A stretch of 64,000 bases of DNA, from NCBI GenBank assembly GCA_014529385.2, contig CM043970.1:64430996-64494995 (forward strand). Direction: 5' to 3'. Shown piece by piece: positions 1 through 10,800 of this stretch. The stretch comes from Adiantum capillus-veneris (Eukaryota; Streptophyta; Polypodiopsida; Polypodiales; Pteridaceae). The notes beneath the pieces are model-generated. The model had not been told where the DNA came from. It did no database searches and saw only the letters and a program-made list of their open reading frames with translations. Numbering within the stretch: position 1 is the first letter of the stretch; every line of letters starts with the position of its first letter. Both the position numbers and the translations under genes were made by a program.

Positions 1-489
1 CCAGCCCCAATTGAGCAGCACGGGAGCCTCGAAGGGTGTTTAGAGGCCGCTCTTCTTGTTGCCCGCCCCGGACCGCCTCACCGCCATGCATCGCCTATTT
101 GGGCAATTTTGTAATGAACAGTTTCTCCAATATAATTAAACATTTGATTTTGGTCCAAAGTTTTTGTGCAATGAAATTGTTCTTTTTTAATTTATTAAAT
201 GTATAGGAAAAAAAAGGAAAATGACCATTTGGATGGGTCCTACCAAGGACCATCCAAATGGTCATCTTCTTTTTTTTAAAAAATACTCGTATGCGCGGTA
301 ATACTGGCGGTAAGTCCCGCGGAAAAAAGCGCGGCAATATAGCCGGGCGGATTATCGCGTGCATTGCTGAAGGACCATTACCGCGAACATTGACTCGAGC
401 ATTACCGCCCCCGAGATCTTTTGACTTCAACTTTTCCTTTGTTTTTGTGCGTCTATCTGAGCGGTAATGTGCTCCAAATGTCATAGTGA
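1..489. other. Unassigned sequence with hairpin and GCGGTAAT words
   Basis: I see no supportable gene here. The stretch holds a strong hairpin at 221-265 and, from about 290 to 470, a GC-richer patch in which the word GCGGTAAT or its complement ATTACCGC occurs at 295-302, 377-384, 401-408 and 461-468, with near copies at 307-313 and 331-338. The open frames across it overlap on both strands and show no domain. It could be part of a small non-autonomous transposon, but no boundaries are visible. Confidence 0.4.
221..265. repeat. Hairpin-forming inverted repeat
   Basis: Left arm 221-240 (ATGACCATTTGGATGGGTCC) and right arm 247-265 are reverse complements apart from one extra G, with a 6-base loop TACCAA. 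It could be a foldback element end or a chance palindrome in a retroelement. No target duplication was recognised. Confidence 0.75.
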
Positions 490-3480
490 TTGTTAGTCAG
501 AGGCTGCTAAATGCATATGCTTGCACCTTGAAGGCCATTGACCTTTCGCAATGTCATTGATATGGGTGAGAGAATTAATGAGCCCATAGCTAGTCCGATG
601 CTCTTGGGGAAGCGTATCATGCTCTAGGCTGCTTTCAACACATGCAAAGCAAGTGTATCTCTCCAAATTCAGCATCCTATACTTGCGTCTTGAAGGCTAT
701 GCTTTCTTGAAGGCATGTGGCTCTACACAAGAGCTCAAGGAGCTTCCTTTTTGGAGTGTGAAATCTTGGAATGCTTCGCATCTTGCCTCTCTCCAGATGC
801 AATCACCTAGGCATGCATCTTGAAGGCATGTGGCTCTACGCAAGGAAAGTCATGCTTGTGACTGTCTTGGTGAATATGTATGCCAAATATGGTGTGCTTG
901 AGAGAGCACAAAAAGTGCTTAAGGAGCTTTCTGTCCGGAATGTCGCCTCTTGGAATGCACTGATTGCGGGATGTGCGTAAATGCATTGATTACGGGATGA
1001 ACACAACAAGAACATGGTTGTTGAAAGAAGATGCCACGCTTGGAGCTGTCTTGGTCGATATGTATGTCAAATGTGGTGTGCTTGAGAGAGCACAAAAAGT
1101 GCTAGAGCAGTTTTCTGTCCAGAATGTCGTCCCTTGGAATGCACTGATTGCGGGATGTGCGCAACAAGAGCAATAGAAGAAAGCTCTAGGTTGTGTTTAG
1201 CGGATGCAAAGCAAGTATATCTCTCCAAATTCAGTCAAGGCATGTGTCTCTATGCAAGTGTTCGAGGAGCTTCATGTCCTGAGTGTGGACTCTTGGAATG
1301 CGCTGATCTAATGATTTGCTCCACAAGGGTAGGGCCAACAAGCTCTATTCTATTTTTAGCAGATGCGAAGTAAGGGCCTCTCTCCAGATGCAATCATGTA
1401 TGCATGCATGAAGCCATGTATCTCTACACAAGCTTGTATTGGCACAAAAATTCACAATTACATTGTTCGTCAGAGGCTGTTGAATGCAAAGAGAGGGCCT
1501 CACAAAACGTGCCTGAGGAGCTTCCTGTCTCAATGTTAGGCAAGGTCTCTCCAGATGCAATCACCTACGCCTATGCAGGCATCTTGGTGGCATGCGAGAC
1601 ACCAGATGCAATTGCAGGCAGGGTCTCTCTCCCAAATGCCGTCTCTTGGAGTGCATTGATTGCGGGATACATGCAACAGGAGCAGGGATAGAAAGCTCTC
1701 GGCTGTTTTCAGCAGATTCAAAGCGGGGGCCTCTCTCCAAATGCCGTCACACACACATGCATCTTGAAGGCATGTGGTTGTACGCAAGATGTCGATATGG
1801 GCTTGAAAATTCTCTTTAATAGTGGGGCTGTTGCAAAAAATTGCCGTGCTTGGCAATGCCTTGGTCGATATGTGTGCCAAATGTGGTGAGGGATGTTGTC
1901 TCTTGGAACATTATGACTGTAGGATATGCCCGAAATGGGACGCGCCGGAAGCTGTGGGTTGTTGATATGGGCTTGAAAATTCATGCTCATATTGTTAGTT
2001 AAGGGTTGTTGCAAGACATTTTCGTGCTTGGCAATGCCTTCGTCGATACGTATGCAAAATGTGGTGCACTTCAGATAGCACAAAACGTGCCTGAGGAGCT
2101 TCATGTCCGGAATAGCGTCTCTTTGAGTACATTGATTGCACGATACGCACAACAAGAGCAGGGACAGAAAGCTGTTGGTTGTTTTCAACGGATGCAAAGT
2201 GGGGGCCTCTCTCCAGATGCAATCACACACGCGTGCATCTAGAAGGCATGTGACTGTATGCAAGATGCCGATATGGGCTTTAAAATTTGCTCTGCTATTG
2301 TTAGTTAAGGGCTGTTGCAAAAAAATCTCGTGCTTGGAAATGCCTTGGTCGATATGTATGTTGAATGTGATGCACTTCAGAAAGCACAAAACGTGCCTGA
2401 GGAGCTTCATATCCCTGATGCCATCTCTTGGAGTGCATTGATTACAAGATACGCGCAACAAGAGCACGGACAGAAATCTCTCGACTGTTTCCAGTGGATC
2501 TGAAGTGAGGGCCTCTTTCCAGATGCAATCACATACGCGTGCATCTTGAAGGCATATGCTTGTAAACAAGATGCCGATGTGGGCCTCTCTCCATATGGTA
2601 TCACCTACGTTTCCACATTGAAGGCATGTGTCTCTATGCAAGAGGCTGATACGGGCATAAAAAATCTGCTTTTTATTGTTGTTCAGAGGTTGTTGAAATA
2701 AGATGTCACACTTGGCACATTCTTGGTCGATAAGTATGACACATGTGTTGAGCTTTAGAAAAGCAACGGTTTCTCACCAACCGAAGTCTCTTGGAGTGCT
2801 TTTATATCCAGTTATGTCAAGCAAGGGCAGGTGAGGAAGCTCTGAAATTAATTTCAAAGATGCAATATGACATGGGCATGTTCTTCATGACCATTTTGCC
2901 CAAAATGTTGCCTGTTGAATGCATTAAATGATGGAAATGGTGTCTCTTTCAATGCATTGGTAGCGGGATATGCACTGCAGGAGCAAGCACGGAAAGCTCT
3001 AGGCTATTTTCATCTTTCTATCTGCAATGTGGACTCCTTGAATGCATTCATTGTGGGGATGTGCGTAACAAGAGCAAGGCCAATGAGCGATACAGAAAAG
3101 AAGTTGTGCTTGGCTTTGCCTAAGACTATGTGTACGTCACATATGGTGCTCTTCAGAACGCACGAAAAGCGCCCAAGGAGCTTCTTGTGCGGAATTCCGC
3201 CACAAGAATGCAGGAAGGGTCTCTATCCAGATGCAATCAGCTATGCCTACACAAGAATATGGAAGGCATGCGGGTCAGCAGATGCAATCACGTACGTAGC
3301 CATATATATTAGAATTCACGATATGATGGCTAGTCAACGTTTGTTGGGAGTACAATTTCATGCTTGGTGGTGGTTTGATCGATATGTATACACAATGTGG
3401 TATCCTCACAATAGCAAAAAAATTTCTTGAAGGGTATCCTCCCTGGGGTGTCGTCTCTTGTAGCGGGTTAAGTGGAGCAG
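490..3480 (+). pseudogene. Decayed tandem PPR (pentatricopeptide repeat) gene array
   Basis: PPR proteins are organellar RNA-binding proteins built from helical repeats of about 35 residues. Fragments in shifting plus-strand frames show the PLS-type repeat signature: LVNMYAKYGVLERAQKVL at about 860-925, LVDMYVKCGVLERAQ near 1055, then from 2006 a long run with GNAFVDTYAKCGALQ, LIARYAQQEQGQKAVGCF and GLSPDAIT, repeated again at 2315-2503 and partially at 2915-3060. Stop codons and frameshifts break every unit (for example after GCA at 978, and the stops near 2240, 2305 and 2500). Some units lost their first helix and others are truncated, so no protein longer than about 100 codons remains. I see no DYW or E domain. 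The style of the repeats suggests a seed-free plant, probably a fern. Long minus-strand frames across it are antisense shadows. Confidence 0.85.
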
Positions 3481-3935
3481 ATGCCCAACATCGTTGATGC
3501 AAGGAAGGCCATTGACGATAGACATTCAATCTCGCAGTGAGTAAGCATTATCATTTTCTGATTTTTGACACTGAGAACGCAGTTAATGAACGCATTGAAA
3601 ATTGCATGCTGCCGTGGGAATGACATGTTCCCTCTATTATAAAAATTGGGGATTATTGTGCAAACTCCCCCATGCAATGAGACTTGCATGTTTTCTTTTT
3701 TTTTTAAAACATAGAAATGGAACAACAAACAATAACATTGACATCTTTTATGATCATGAACATTGAGCTTGACAAAACTCTTTAACACTCCTTGTGGTTC
3801 CTCGTGAGGTACCCGTCTGAAGCATTACGATTAGTAACCAATTTCTATGGAGGTACACCATTGAACCATGACGATCGGTATCCCAAACACTCTCAGGTTA
3901 AAAAATCTAACACTCTTTCATGAAATCTCTCTCTC

Positions 3936-3938
<3 letters not shown>

Positions 3939-3990
<52 letters not shown>
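3939..3990. repeat. (TC)n microsatellite
   Basis: An uninterrupted run of about 26 TC dinucleotides. Confidence 0.97.
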
Positions 3991-3993
<3 letters not shown>

Positions 3994-5268
3994 CCCAATA
4001 TTTTGTTGAATCTCAATTCGATGGAACATAGCTAATGAAGCACTCTAGTTAATAGTTAATATGTAATTAGTCTTAATCATGATACATTTACCATGAGTTC
4101 TACCTTGGTTTATCCTCCCCAATCTTTATAATAGCTCCTAAGGATGTTGCAAGTTGAGCTTAATGTGGAATTGTATCTCCTTGCAATGGTGCTTTTGTTT
4201 GATGAACATGAAGAGAAGGAAAACATGGTGGTTGATTGGGCTGATGTGATGGCTGTCATGAAAAAAGTTAAAAGGGATAATATACATCTACTAAAAACAT
4301 TTTCTATCTTGGGCCCCATGGTGCCCATCACTCAAGTGAAACCAACAACCATTTGTTGGCAATTGCATAACCAGAACTTGGTTGTGATGTTGAGCCCAGG
4401 CAATTGCACCTCTTGATGTTGTGGCTCTTCCACCCTACACCACTAGGTTGTACCTAATACGCATTGCATGGGATCGCATACTTCATGTCTATATCCAATC
4501 CAAGGTTGGTTGGTTATATGACATGCAATATCGGATAGATTTGTCCATAACATGACCATATTGTAGAGATATAATGTGTTGTCTTGTCATTGAAACAACA
4601 CAACAACAAATATGTGCACTTCCAATTGGTTTAGGACCAAGCAATATGGCCAAGATCTTATGAGGGAACTCTATTACCATATGATGGTAGTAATGTGTGT
4701 AAATATACTCCGGACTGCCAAGGAAAATATTCACTCTTTAGGAGGCTTTTTTCCCAGCTTGCATACATGCCCATCATCTTAGGACACTCACTTATCTTTG
4801 TATTAGAACTCTCAATTCGTACTACTCTTTTGAATTTTGTGCTCTTGAGCTTCTACTCATCTTATCCATCTTTTGTGCATTCTTTCTATTGCATTTCTAA
4901 CACTAGGTGTTGACATACAAGGTAGGATCGCCAACACCCCTTGGCTCACACTCTCAAGTTGCAAGGAGATTTTGTGTGTATTCACAAGGAGAAAAGTGTC
5001 ATTGTGGATGCACAAATACTAGTAGTCCTCTTGCTAGAGTTGTTTTGTCTAATGTTGAACAGGTTTGTTAGGACCCTAAGGATGTGCAAGCACCTACATT
5101 GATAGTGCTTTTTGGTTAAGCGCTTCATTACTCCATACATTCATTTAGCACAATCAACAAAACAAGTTGGGGACATTTTAATCGGTTTGTATGTAGGTCA
5201 CAATGAGGAAAAAAATGTTTACCTATTGGAGAATCCACTATGAAAAACTTATCCGGACACTAGGTTTT

Positions 5269-5287
5269 GGGGGGGGGGGGGGGGGGG
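5269..5287. repeat. Poly-G run
   Basis: Nineteen consecutive G residues. Such a run is prone to slippage and sequencing error. Confidence 0.95.
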
Positions 5288-5680
5288 TCACAAAGGTAGA
5301 TAAGCGTATAAGTTAAGGGTAGCCCCCGATAATTTTAGCCCGTAAGCTTAAATAAGAGAACGGAGGGGAAATGAAAGAGGCATGGAGGGAAGGAAAGGGG
5401 GAGTAAGGGGTAGGGTGACATGTCTTTGAGACATAGTCATGCAAGAGAGGTATAATAATTGTTGTCAATACATATTATATAATCATAAATAGTGGGTGAT
5501 AAGTACATAAGATGATTCATAAATAAGGGGTTTTTCAAGAAGCTCTACTTGTGGGTGATAGGTCTTATTATATAGGGAGTGAATTTCCCAGGACCTGTAT
5601 AAGGAGCTAGAGTCCAAGATTATGTAGGAAGAAGGTGGGATGGATATTTTTCTTACAAGATCAAGGATCTGAAAGAAAAA

Positions 5681-6299
5681 TTGATTGTTTTTGATAAAGT
5701 GATTCCTAATCATTTGATTGCACAAACAGCTCTTAATGCCTTACTAGAATCATATCAAACTTTTGCAACTGAAACCATGGTACTTTGTGCCATCGACTGT
5801 CTCCAACAAGAATTCCCTGTCAGCGGCAAGGGACCCATGACGTATTTTCTCGACATTCAAATCCTTTGCGACCCTGATAGAAAATGGGTCAAACTCACTC
5901 AGGTAAAATACATCGAAGAGCTTCTCAATTATTATGGCATGAGCACATGTTCTCCTGAATTTAGCCCCCTTCCCTTGAAAAACAACTTAGCACCTGAATT
6001 CCATGCTTACACTCCCACTGATGAACTCTATTGGACCTCTCTTCAATTATCCCAAGTTTTGTAGCCAGCTTCGTTACCTCATATGTTATGAAAATCACAC
6101 AAGCAAGCCGCAAAGTGCACACTTCGCTACCTACTCACCACCAAACACTATGCTCTTACCTATGCTTATGATCCCACTACACCCATCTCCGAGAGTGGCT
6201 ATGTTGATGCCAATTGGGCACGGGATGATCCCCACTACTTCTCCACAAGTGGATATATCTTCTCTATTTCAGGTACACCCATATCTTGGCAAACAAAGT
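5681..6299 (+). pseudogene. Ty1/copia reverse transcriptase-RNase H remnant
   Basis: One plus-strand frame, interrupted by stops (first at 6062), reads through the C-terminal half of a copia-type RT into RNase H. MTYFLDIQI corresponds to the family's 'YFLGIQV' block, VKLTQVKYIEELLNYYGM to the 'LSQ.KYIEELL..FGM' block, and SPLPL to 'TPL'. Downstream, RYLLTTKHYALTYAYD leads into GYVDANWARDD, STSGYIFSISG and PISWQTK, the copia RNase H signature. Gag, protease, integrase and the RT catalytic YVDD region are absent upstream, so the element is 5' truncated. It ends just before a purine-rich tract and a putative 3' LTR. It is not functional. Confidence 0.85.
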
Positions 6300-6361
6300 G
6301 AAAATATTCAATTGGGTTGTCACTTGTGCCAAATGCTTTCCCACCTCATTGAGGGAGGGAT

Positions 6362-6589
6362 TATGTTATGTAATGAGGTGTTCACCATTATGGGGGGATG
6401 TGAAATACATTTTTGGTATAATGATGAACACCCTAAATTATCTCACCCATTGGCCCCAATCAACGCCCCTTAACTTGGCTATTTACCCTCCACTCTAGCA
6501 CTTACCTAAACGAAACCTCTTGCCTACAATGTATATAAGGAGATACCAATATGTTAAGCATGTGCAAGTCTTTTCCATTTACCAATAAA
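6362..6589 (+). repeat. Putative copia 3' LTR, left part
   Basis: The copia remnant is followed by a purine-rich tract (GAGGGAGGG near 6350) and then sequence with LTR-like content, including a TATA-like box (TATATAAGG at about 6533). The large DNA transposon begins at 6590, so the rest of this LTR should lie to the right of 23122. No second LTR copy is present in the window to prove the boundary. Confidence 0.35.
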
Positions 6590-6611
6590 GGGTGAAAGCA
6601 TGTATAGGTGG
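6590..6611 (+). repeat. Left terminal inverted repeat of the giant DNA transposon
   Basis: 22 bases starting GGGTGAAAGCATG and ending TAGGTGG. They are the exact reverse complement of 23101-23122. TAAA precedes it immediately, and the same TAAA follows the right repeat. The inner flank continues ACCACTTTTGCCAC, already showing the CCACTT word that recurs through the element. Confidence 0.9.
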
Positions 6612-7179
6612 ACCACTTTTGCCACTATATAGTATATGGTTTTTGGGGTTGAGAAAATGGATGGTTTAGGTGTTTGAAACAATGGGATTAAATTCAAAAT
6701 TTATGGAAAAAAAGGGTTAAAATTTGACGTGTACTAAGTGAAAGCGCTTAGTGGTTAATGATCACCTCAAGGTACTTTCAAGCACTTAATGCAAATATTC
6801 TCTTGAGTCTCGTCCCTCCCTCTCTGTCTCCCTCGTTCCTCCCCCCTCTCTCTGTCTCGCCCGCGCCATTCAAGTTTATGATTCCCTCTTTCCTCCCTCC
6901 TTTGCGTTTCTCTGCTAGCCGAAGCAATAAGCAGCAACATCACAACAACAACAAGCAAATTTAGGAGGAGTACTTTTTGCTGGGCTGGTCATCAACTTCA
7001 GTAAAAATTCCCTGCACAGCAGCAACAGGTATATGGCATCATGTAGCTTGAAGCATTCTATCTTGAATGTTGGTTGAATTTGAATGTGGCTGGTTTTCCT
7101 AGGTAGCATTTCCAGGTGGCATTGATCCATGTTTTAAAATGCTTCATGCAGATGTAGAAGCGTTGTATGCTTGTCTCTA
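6612..7179. other. Subterminal region of the DNA transposon
   Basis: No ORF can be supported. It holds a C/T-rich stretch (about 6810-6900) and a possible 5' leader. Copies of the word TGAAGCAT or ATGCTTCA recur here and on to about 7560. It probably contains promoter and 5'-untranslated exons of the plus-strand genes, but I cannot mark a transcription start. Confidence 0.4.
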
Positions 7180-7196
7180 AATGTGTGGCAAGATAA

Positions 7197-7318
7197 CCAA
7201 AGGGGGCTTGGCCTAGTGGTTAAAGTGAATGGGTGGATGTGTAAGGACCCAGGTTCAACCCTTGGCGATATGGTCTGCCCTCTATTGGGGAGGGTATTGC
7301 AAAAAAAAGGAAAAAAAG
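7197..7318 (+). mobile_element. tRNA-derived SINE (Au-like), with 17-bp target duplication
   Basis: The element has internal polymerase III promoter boxes (A box around TGGCCTAGTGG at 7209-7219, B box around AGGTTCAACCC at 7251-7261) and an A-rich tail from about 7301. It is bracketed by an exact 17-bp duplication (AATGTGTGGCAAGATAA at 7180-7196 and 7319-7335), the hallmark of LINE-driven target-primed insertion. The GGGGGCTTGGCCTAGTGG head resembles the plant Au SINE family, from memory. It sits in a probable intron or leader of the giant DNA transposon, so it inserted after that element formed. Confidence 0.9.
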
Positions 7319-7600
7319 AATGTGTGGCAAGATAATCGTGGATTGTAACTATTAATGATGCATGTGTGAGTTTAGAATTTATTTCTGGAATGTATATGCA
7401 TTGTGCACATCTAATTGATCACCCTTGTGAATTCTTTTTAAAAATGCATCATCCAGTTTGAAGCATCATGCAGCTTGAAGCATGAATGCAGATTTTATCA
7501 ACTGTATGTGCATGCTTATATGAATGCATCATGCAGGTTCAAGCATGAATGGATTTAACTATTGATGTTGTATCTATGTGGCATTTGTGATTTTTTCAGG

Positions 7601-7691
7601 ATGACCCAGGCTACAAAAGGAACTTCAGGCTCTGACAAGGGTACACCTAGGAAGAGAAAGAGCTCTACGCAGGATTCGCCTATCAAAACAG
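7601..7691 (+). CDS. Putative N-terminal coding exon of a transposon gene (partial)
   Basis: A splice-acceptor-like TTTTTTCAGG precedes an ATG at 7601 opening a frame rich in Lys, Arg, Ser and Thr (MTQATKGTSGSDKGTPRKRK at its start), ending at a GTTAG donor-like site near 7692. The composition suggests a nuclear-localisation or DNA-contact tail. A degenerate second copy of the same coding text lies at about 7766-7820 (GCTACAAAAG...AAGGGTACACCTAAGAAG), so the exon has been duplicated. Which downstream exon it joins is unknown. It might be the first exon of the gene with the exon at 11400-11801. Confidence 0.4.
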
Positions 7692-7990
7692 GTTAGATGC
7701 ATTATGCATGCATTTCTAAAATTGGTTTTATGTCTTGTAAAATTTCTGAATTTTTTGCACATCTATGCTACAAAAGAACTTCCGAGTCCCCCAAGGGTAC
7801 ACCTAAGAAGCAAAATGTTCAGTAGGTTAGATGCAGGTATTTCCCCCATGGATTCAATTAATGTGTTGCTTTAGTAGGAAAAAGTAGTGTGCACACCACT
7901 AGTAAATATCAAGTGGGTGAACCCCAATTTTTATGGGTACAACACCACTGATAGGCTGTGTTGAAGTGGAGCACCTGCAGCACCCTTTAA

Positions 7991-9330
7991 CACTAGAATG
8001 GTAACACGACACTTTTATGTCCTTGGACACTTTTGTGTCCTGTTAAGTGACCATTTTGCTTGAATTATTTGAAGAGTATGAAAATGAATTTCTAGGTGCT
8101 ATATATCCACAAAGTTGCCTTATGAGCTGAAAAAAACTTAGATTTTTTTTTTGAGTATCGATCTTACCATTAACCTTACTCTTGCACAACATTTTTGAAC
8201 CTAAACTGTGTGAAAAAACGGGTCCTGTTTTTGGCTTTTTTTTCAATTTTTGGCAACTATACCACTCTAAACTTCATGTTTGTGAGGTTTAGATGGCCAG
8301 AGGTTAGGCCTTCATAGTTCTCAACATGTTTTGATGCTTGTAGGGAGAGCTAAGTGTTAAAAATTGAAAGTTATGACCAATTTACAAGAATTGCATAATC
8401 CTGTTTTTTGGCCAAAATTAGCACTTTTATGATTTTTTTGCTGGCTTTCTTGATATCCAAATTCAATTTTGATTGTGTAAGTGTAATGTATAACATAAAT
8501 CTAATCTTCCTTGAGTTTTGGGGGACCTAATATGCTATATAGCATAGTTTATGATGATGGTTGAGTTTTTTGATTGCTTAAGAATACGATACATTTTAGA
8601 GTAGCAAGTATAACTTTCTCAATATTGCTAGTTTCTTAGGCCAATTGTATGTATTTTGTAGGCAGTAACCATATATAATCATAGACTACAAACTTGGCTA
8701 GATATTGAGTAGTTTCTATGGGTTTCTAGAGGTCATAATGCTAAACCCAGTTTTTTCATGTTTGTTGTATTTAGCATTTTATCATTGCCCCCAAGGTTCC
8801 AATTGTAAGAGATCCATTATCCTTTTGACATGCTCCATGGCTCCTTTTGAATCCAAATTCCCAAAGGGAACTAAGAAAACATGTATATAGTATCTATATT
8901 GAGCGTGACTATAGAAACTTTGATGATAGGTCTGCAGAATGGCGAAAATGCAACTTTTTTGTACCTATTTTTTTTGCCCAAAAAAAATTTAGTGAGGTAA
9001 AAGCAACCATATGTTTTGGTCACCAACCCATTGAAGTTAACGGGGCATTTTATCTCATGTCCTACAAAAATCCCCACTCTTATTTATATGCAATCAACCG
9101 TAAGAAATTGTTGTTTTGGGCAAAATGCATTGGTCCATCAACTTGGAGGCTTGTAGTGACCAAGGGATGAGAAAAATTACAAGTTTCTCATTTTTTACAT
9201 ATGTAGTAGTTATTGAACTATAAGCTCATGAAAGGATTTTTCAAAATGAGTGGATCTACTATGGTTTTGGAATTTTTTCCCAAAACCTTGAAAGGACACT
9301 TTTATGTCCTGTTAGGTTACCATTCTAGTG
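7991..9330. mobile_element. Nested TIR element with TTAA-like flanks (piggyBac-like, non-autonomous)
   Basis: CACTAGAATGGTAAC at 7991-8005 is the exact reverse complement of 9316-9330. Just inside both ends lie imperfect palindromes with GGACACTTTTATGTCC, extending the terminal similarity. Flanks are TTAA (7987-7990) and CTAA (9331-9334), compatible with a TTAA target duplication carrying one substitution. TTAA targets and a terminus close to CCCTAGAAAG are features I associate with piggyBac, so this is a plausible non-autonomous relative. The 1,340-bp interior has short open frames (largest 8847-9170 plus, 107 codons) with no transposase motif. Confidence 0.65.
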
Positions 9331-9378
9331 CTAAAGTTGGGCAGAAACCATGGTTGCATCACTACATAGTTATGCTGA

Positions 9379-9517
9379 TATGGTGCACCATCTCTTAAAA
9401 GTGATACTGGACCACTTTAAAGTGATATGGTGCACCATCTCTTAAAAGTGATACTGAACCACTTTAAAGTGATATGGTGCACCATCTCTTAAAAGTGATA
9501 TTGGACCACTTTAAAGT
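9379..9517. repeat. Three tandem copies of a 47-bp unit
   Basis: The word TGGTGCACCATCTCTTAAAA starts at 9381, 9428 and 9475, an exact 47-base period. Each unit ends in GGACCACTTTAAAGTG or a close variant, so every unit contains one copy of the palindrome that pervades the transposon. Confidence 0.92.
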
Positions 9518-9650
9518 TCCGGGCAACACTAAAAAGAGGTAAGGCTCTAGTAAAAACTGGCGATACAATGGGTGCATCACTTTCCAGTGGAAAACCCTAA
9601 CTATTTTGTGGTGAAGCATCACTTTTAAGCAAAGCATCACGATGGTGCAC

Positions 9651-9843
9651 CACATTTCAGTGGTTCCACACACTTTTAAGGTACCGAATAACGTTCTAGT
9701 TAAGAAGCACCACTTTATAGTGGTGAAGACTACTATAAAGTGGTCAACGTCACTATAAAGTGGTGAACACAACTATAATGTGGTGCTTCTTAACTAGAAC
9801 GTTATTCGGTACCTTAAAAGTGTGTAGAACCACTGAAAAGTGG
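9651..9843. repeat. Long inverted repeat (perfect 46-bp arms)
   Basis: Arms 9668-9713 and 9780-9825 are perfect reverse complements (46 bases, including GAATAACGTTCTAGTTAAG and its complement). With one or two mismatches the similarity extends to about 9651 and 9843. The 66-base loop contains three more CACT...AGTGG words. The structure could extrude as a cruciform or fold in RNA into a long hairpin. Confidence 0.92.
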
Positions 9844-9869
9844 TGATTTTTAACCTGAACATTATTTGG

Positions 9870-10800
9870 TATGAAGTGGTTGTTTGCGGGTCGCCGCGAT
9901 GGACGCCCATAGCATAGCTCTCGAGCATCAACATAAAATTATCGATACAGGGGAAGCGACTCGGATGAGGCATGGAAACTCACTAGGATGTCAACCCTAA
10001 TGAAGTGAACTTGAAGAGATGCAACTACTAACTCTACAAGGAAATCAAATGAACTAAAGCCAAGTAATCTGCCTATGTCCTTCTACACAGCTCTACAGTC
10101 ATCACGCCTGTTGACCATGCAAATCATATTGGAATCGCACGAAACTTGAAGGGAAGCTACAGGGGACTATCAAGAACATATCCTATCACTGTCACAACAT
10201 TCTGGAGAGGTACAAATATCGCGATCGTTCGTCCCACAGTACGCAAAAACAGTAAATGGATGATCCTAAAGGGTCATTTTTGGGTCCCTAAAGCCTCTCC
10301 TAGGGTCAAAACAACATAAAATACGCATATAAACACTCAAAACAACGATTTAAGGCCTAAACGGATGCGTTTGAAACCTTCACCGAATCTTGAATGCTTA
10401 CACTTGAATGAAAGAGCAGAGTAAGAGGAACACAATGCAAGAAACAAAACTGAATTTGGATTACCGTAGTCACAGAAGCGATGATTACAAGTTGGAGCAA
10501 AGAGGTAGCTCTCTGTGCGTAATGAAATAGTCACTTATCTTCAAAAAAATGATCTCCCTTTCCCACTAACCTTAGTGTATTATATACCTAGGGCTTTCTA
10601 AAGTGGCCGGCGGCCAACTTCTCATCGACCTTTACATATATCATTGAAAAACTTACATCTTTGACTCAGACTTGACATAGACGACTTTCATTAGGCTTCT
10701 ATAGGGTTTGATGTATTAAAAATTGGAAAAATAATGTGACCACATCAAAACTTTGGTCGGCTGACCCAACGGGCGCCTTGACTGGGTGGGAACTTGTATG
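9870..10800. other. Unassigned insert-like segment inside the transposon
   Basis: This 0.9-kb segment interrupts the AAGTGG-rich sequence and differs in texture, with GC-richer ends (GGGTCGCCGCGATGGACGCC near 9887, CAACGGGCGCC near 10769) and no CCACTT words. It may be a solo LTR or another insertion, but I could not find matching ends or a target duplication. A short minus-strand frame at 10337-10534 has no recognisable domain. Confidence 0.35.

Larger units (their letters stand above)
3481..5680. other. Gene-poor stretch, no recognised gene
   Basis: This 2.2-kb stretch contains a TC microsatellite, a 19-base G run and several short open frames. One of 90 codons lies at 4144-4416 on the plus strand, but its translation has no motif I recognise. 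Weakly protein-like readings between about 4500 and 4900 could be remains of another old transposon, but I cannot name one. Confidence 0.5.

Noticed and set aside
1718-2641. A 307-codon minus-strand open frame
   Set aside because: It is antisense to the PPR repeats. Its repeated phrases are complements of the PPR coding text and show no domain of their own.
4144-4416. A 90-codon plus-strand ORF
   Set aside because: It has an ATG and is open, but shows no motif, neighbour or repeat context, and an overlapping minus-strand frame of similar length exists.
7197-7318. A tRNA gene
   Set aside because: A and B boxes are present, but there is no cloverleaf or 3' acceptor. The A-rich tail and 17-bp duplication make it a SINE.
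10337-10534. A 65-codon minus-strand ORF
   Set aside because: Short, without motifs, within a probable inserted non-coding segment.
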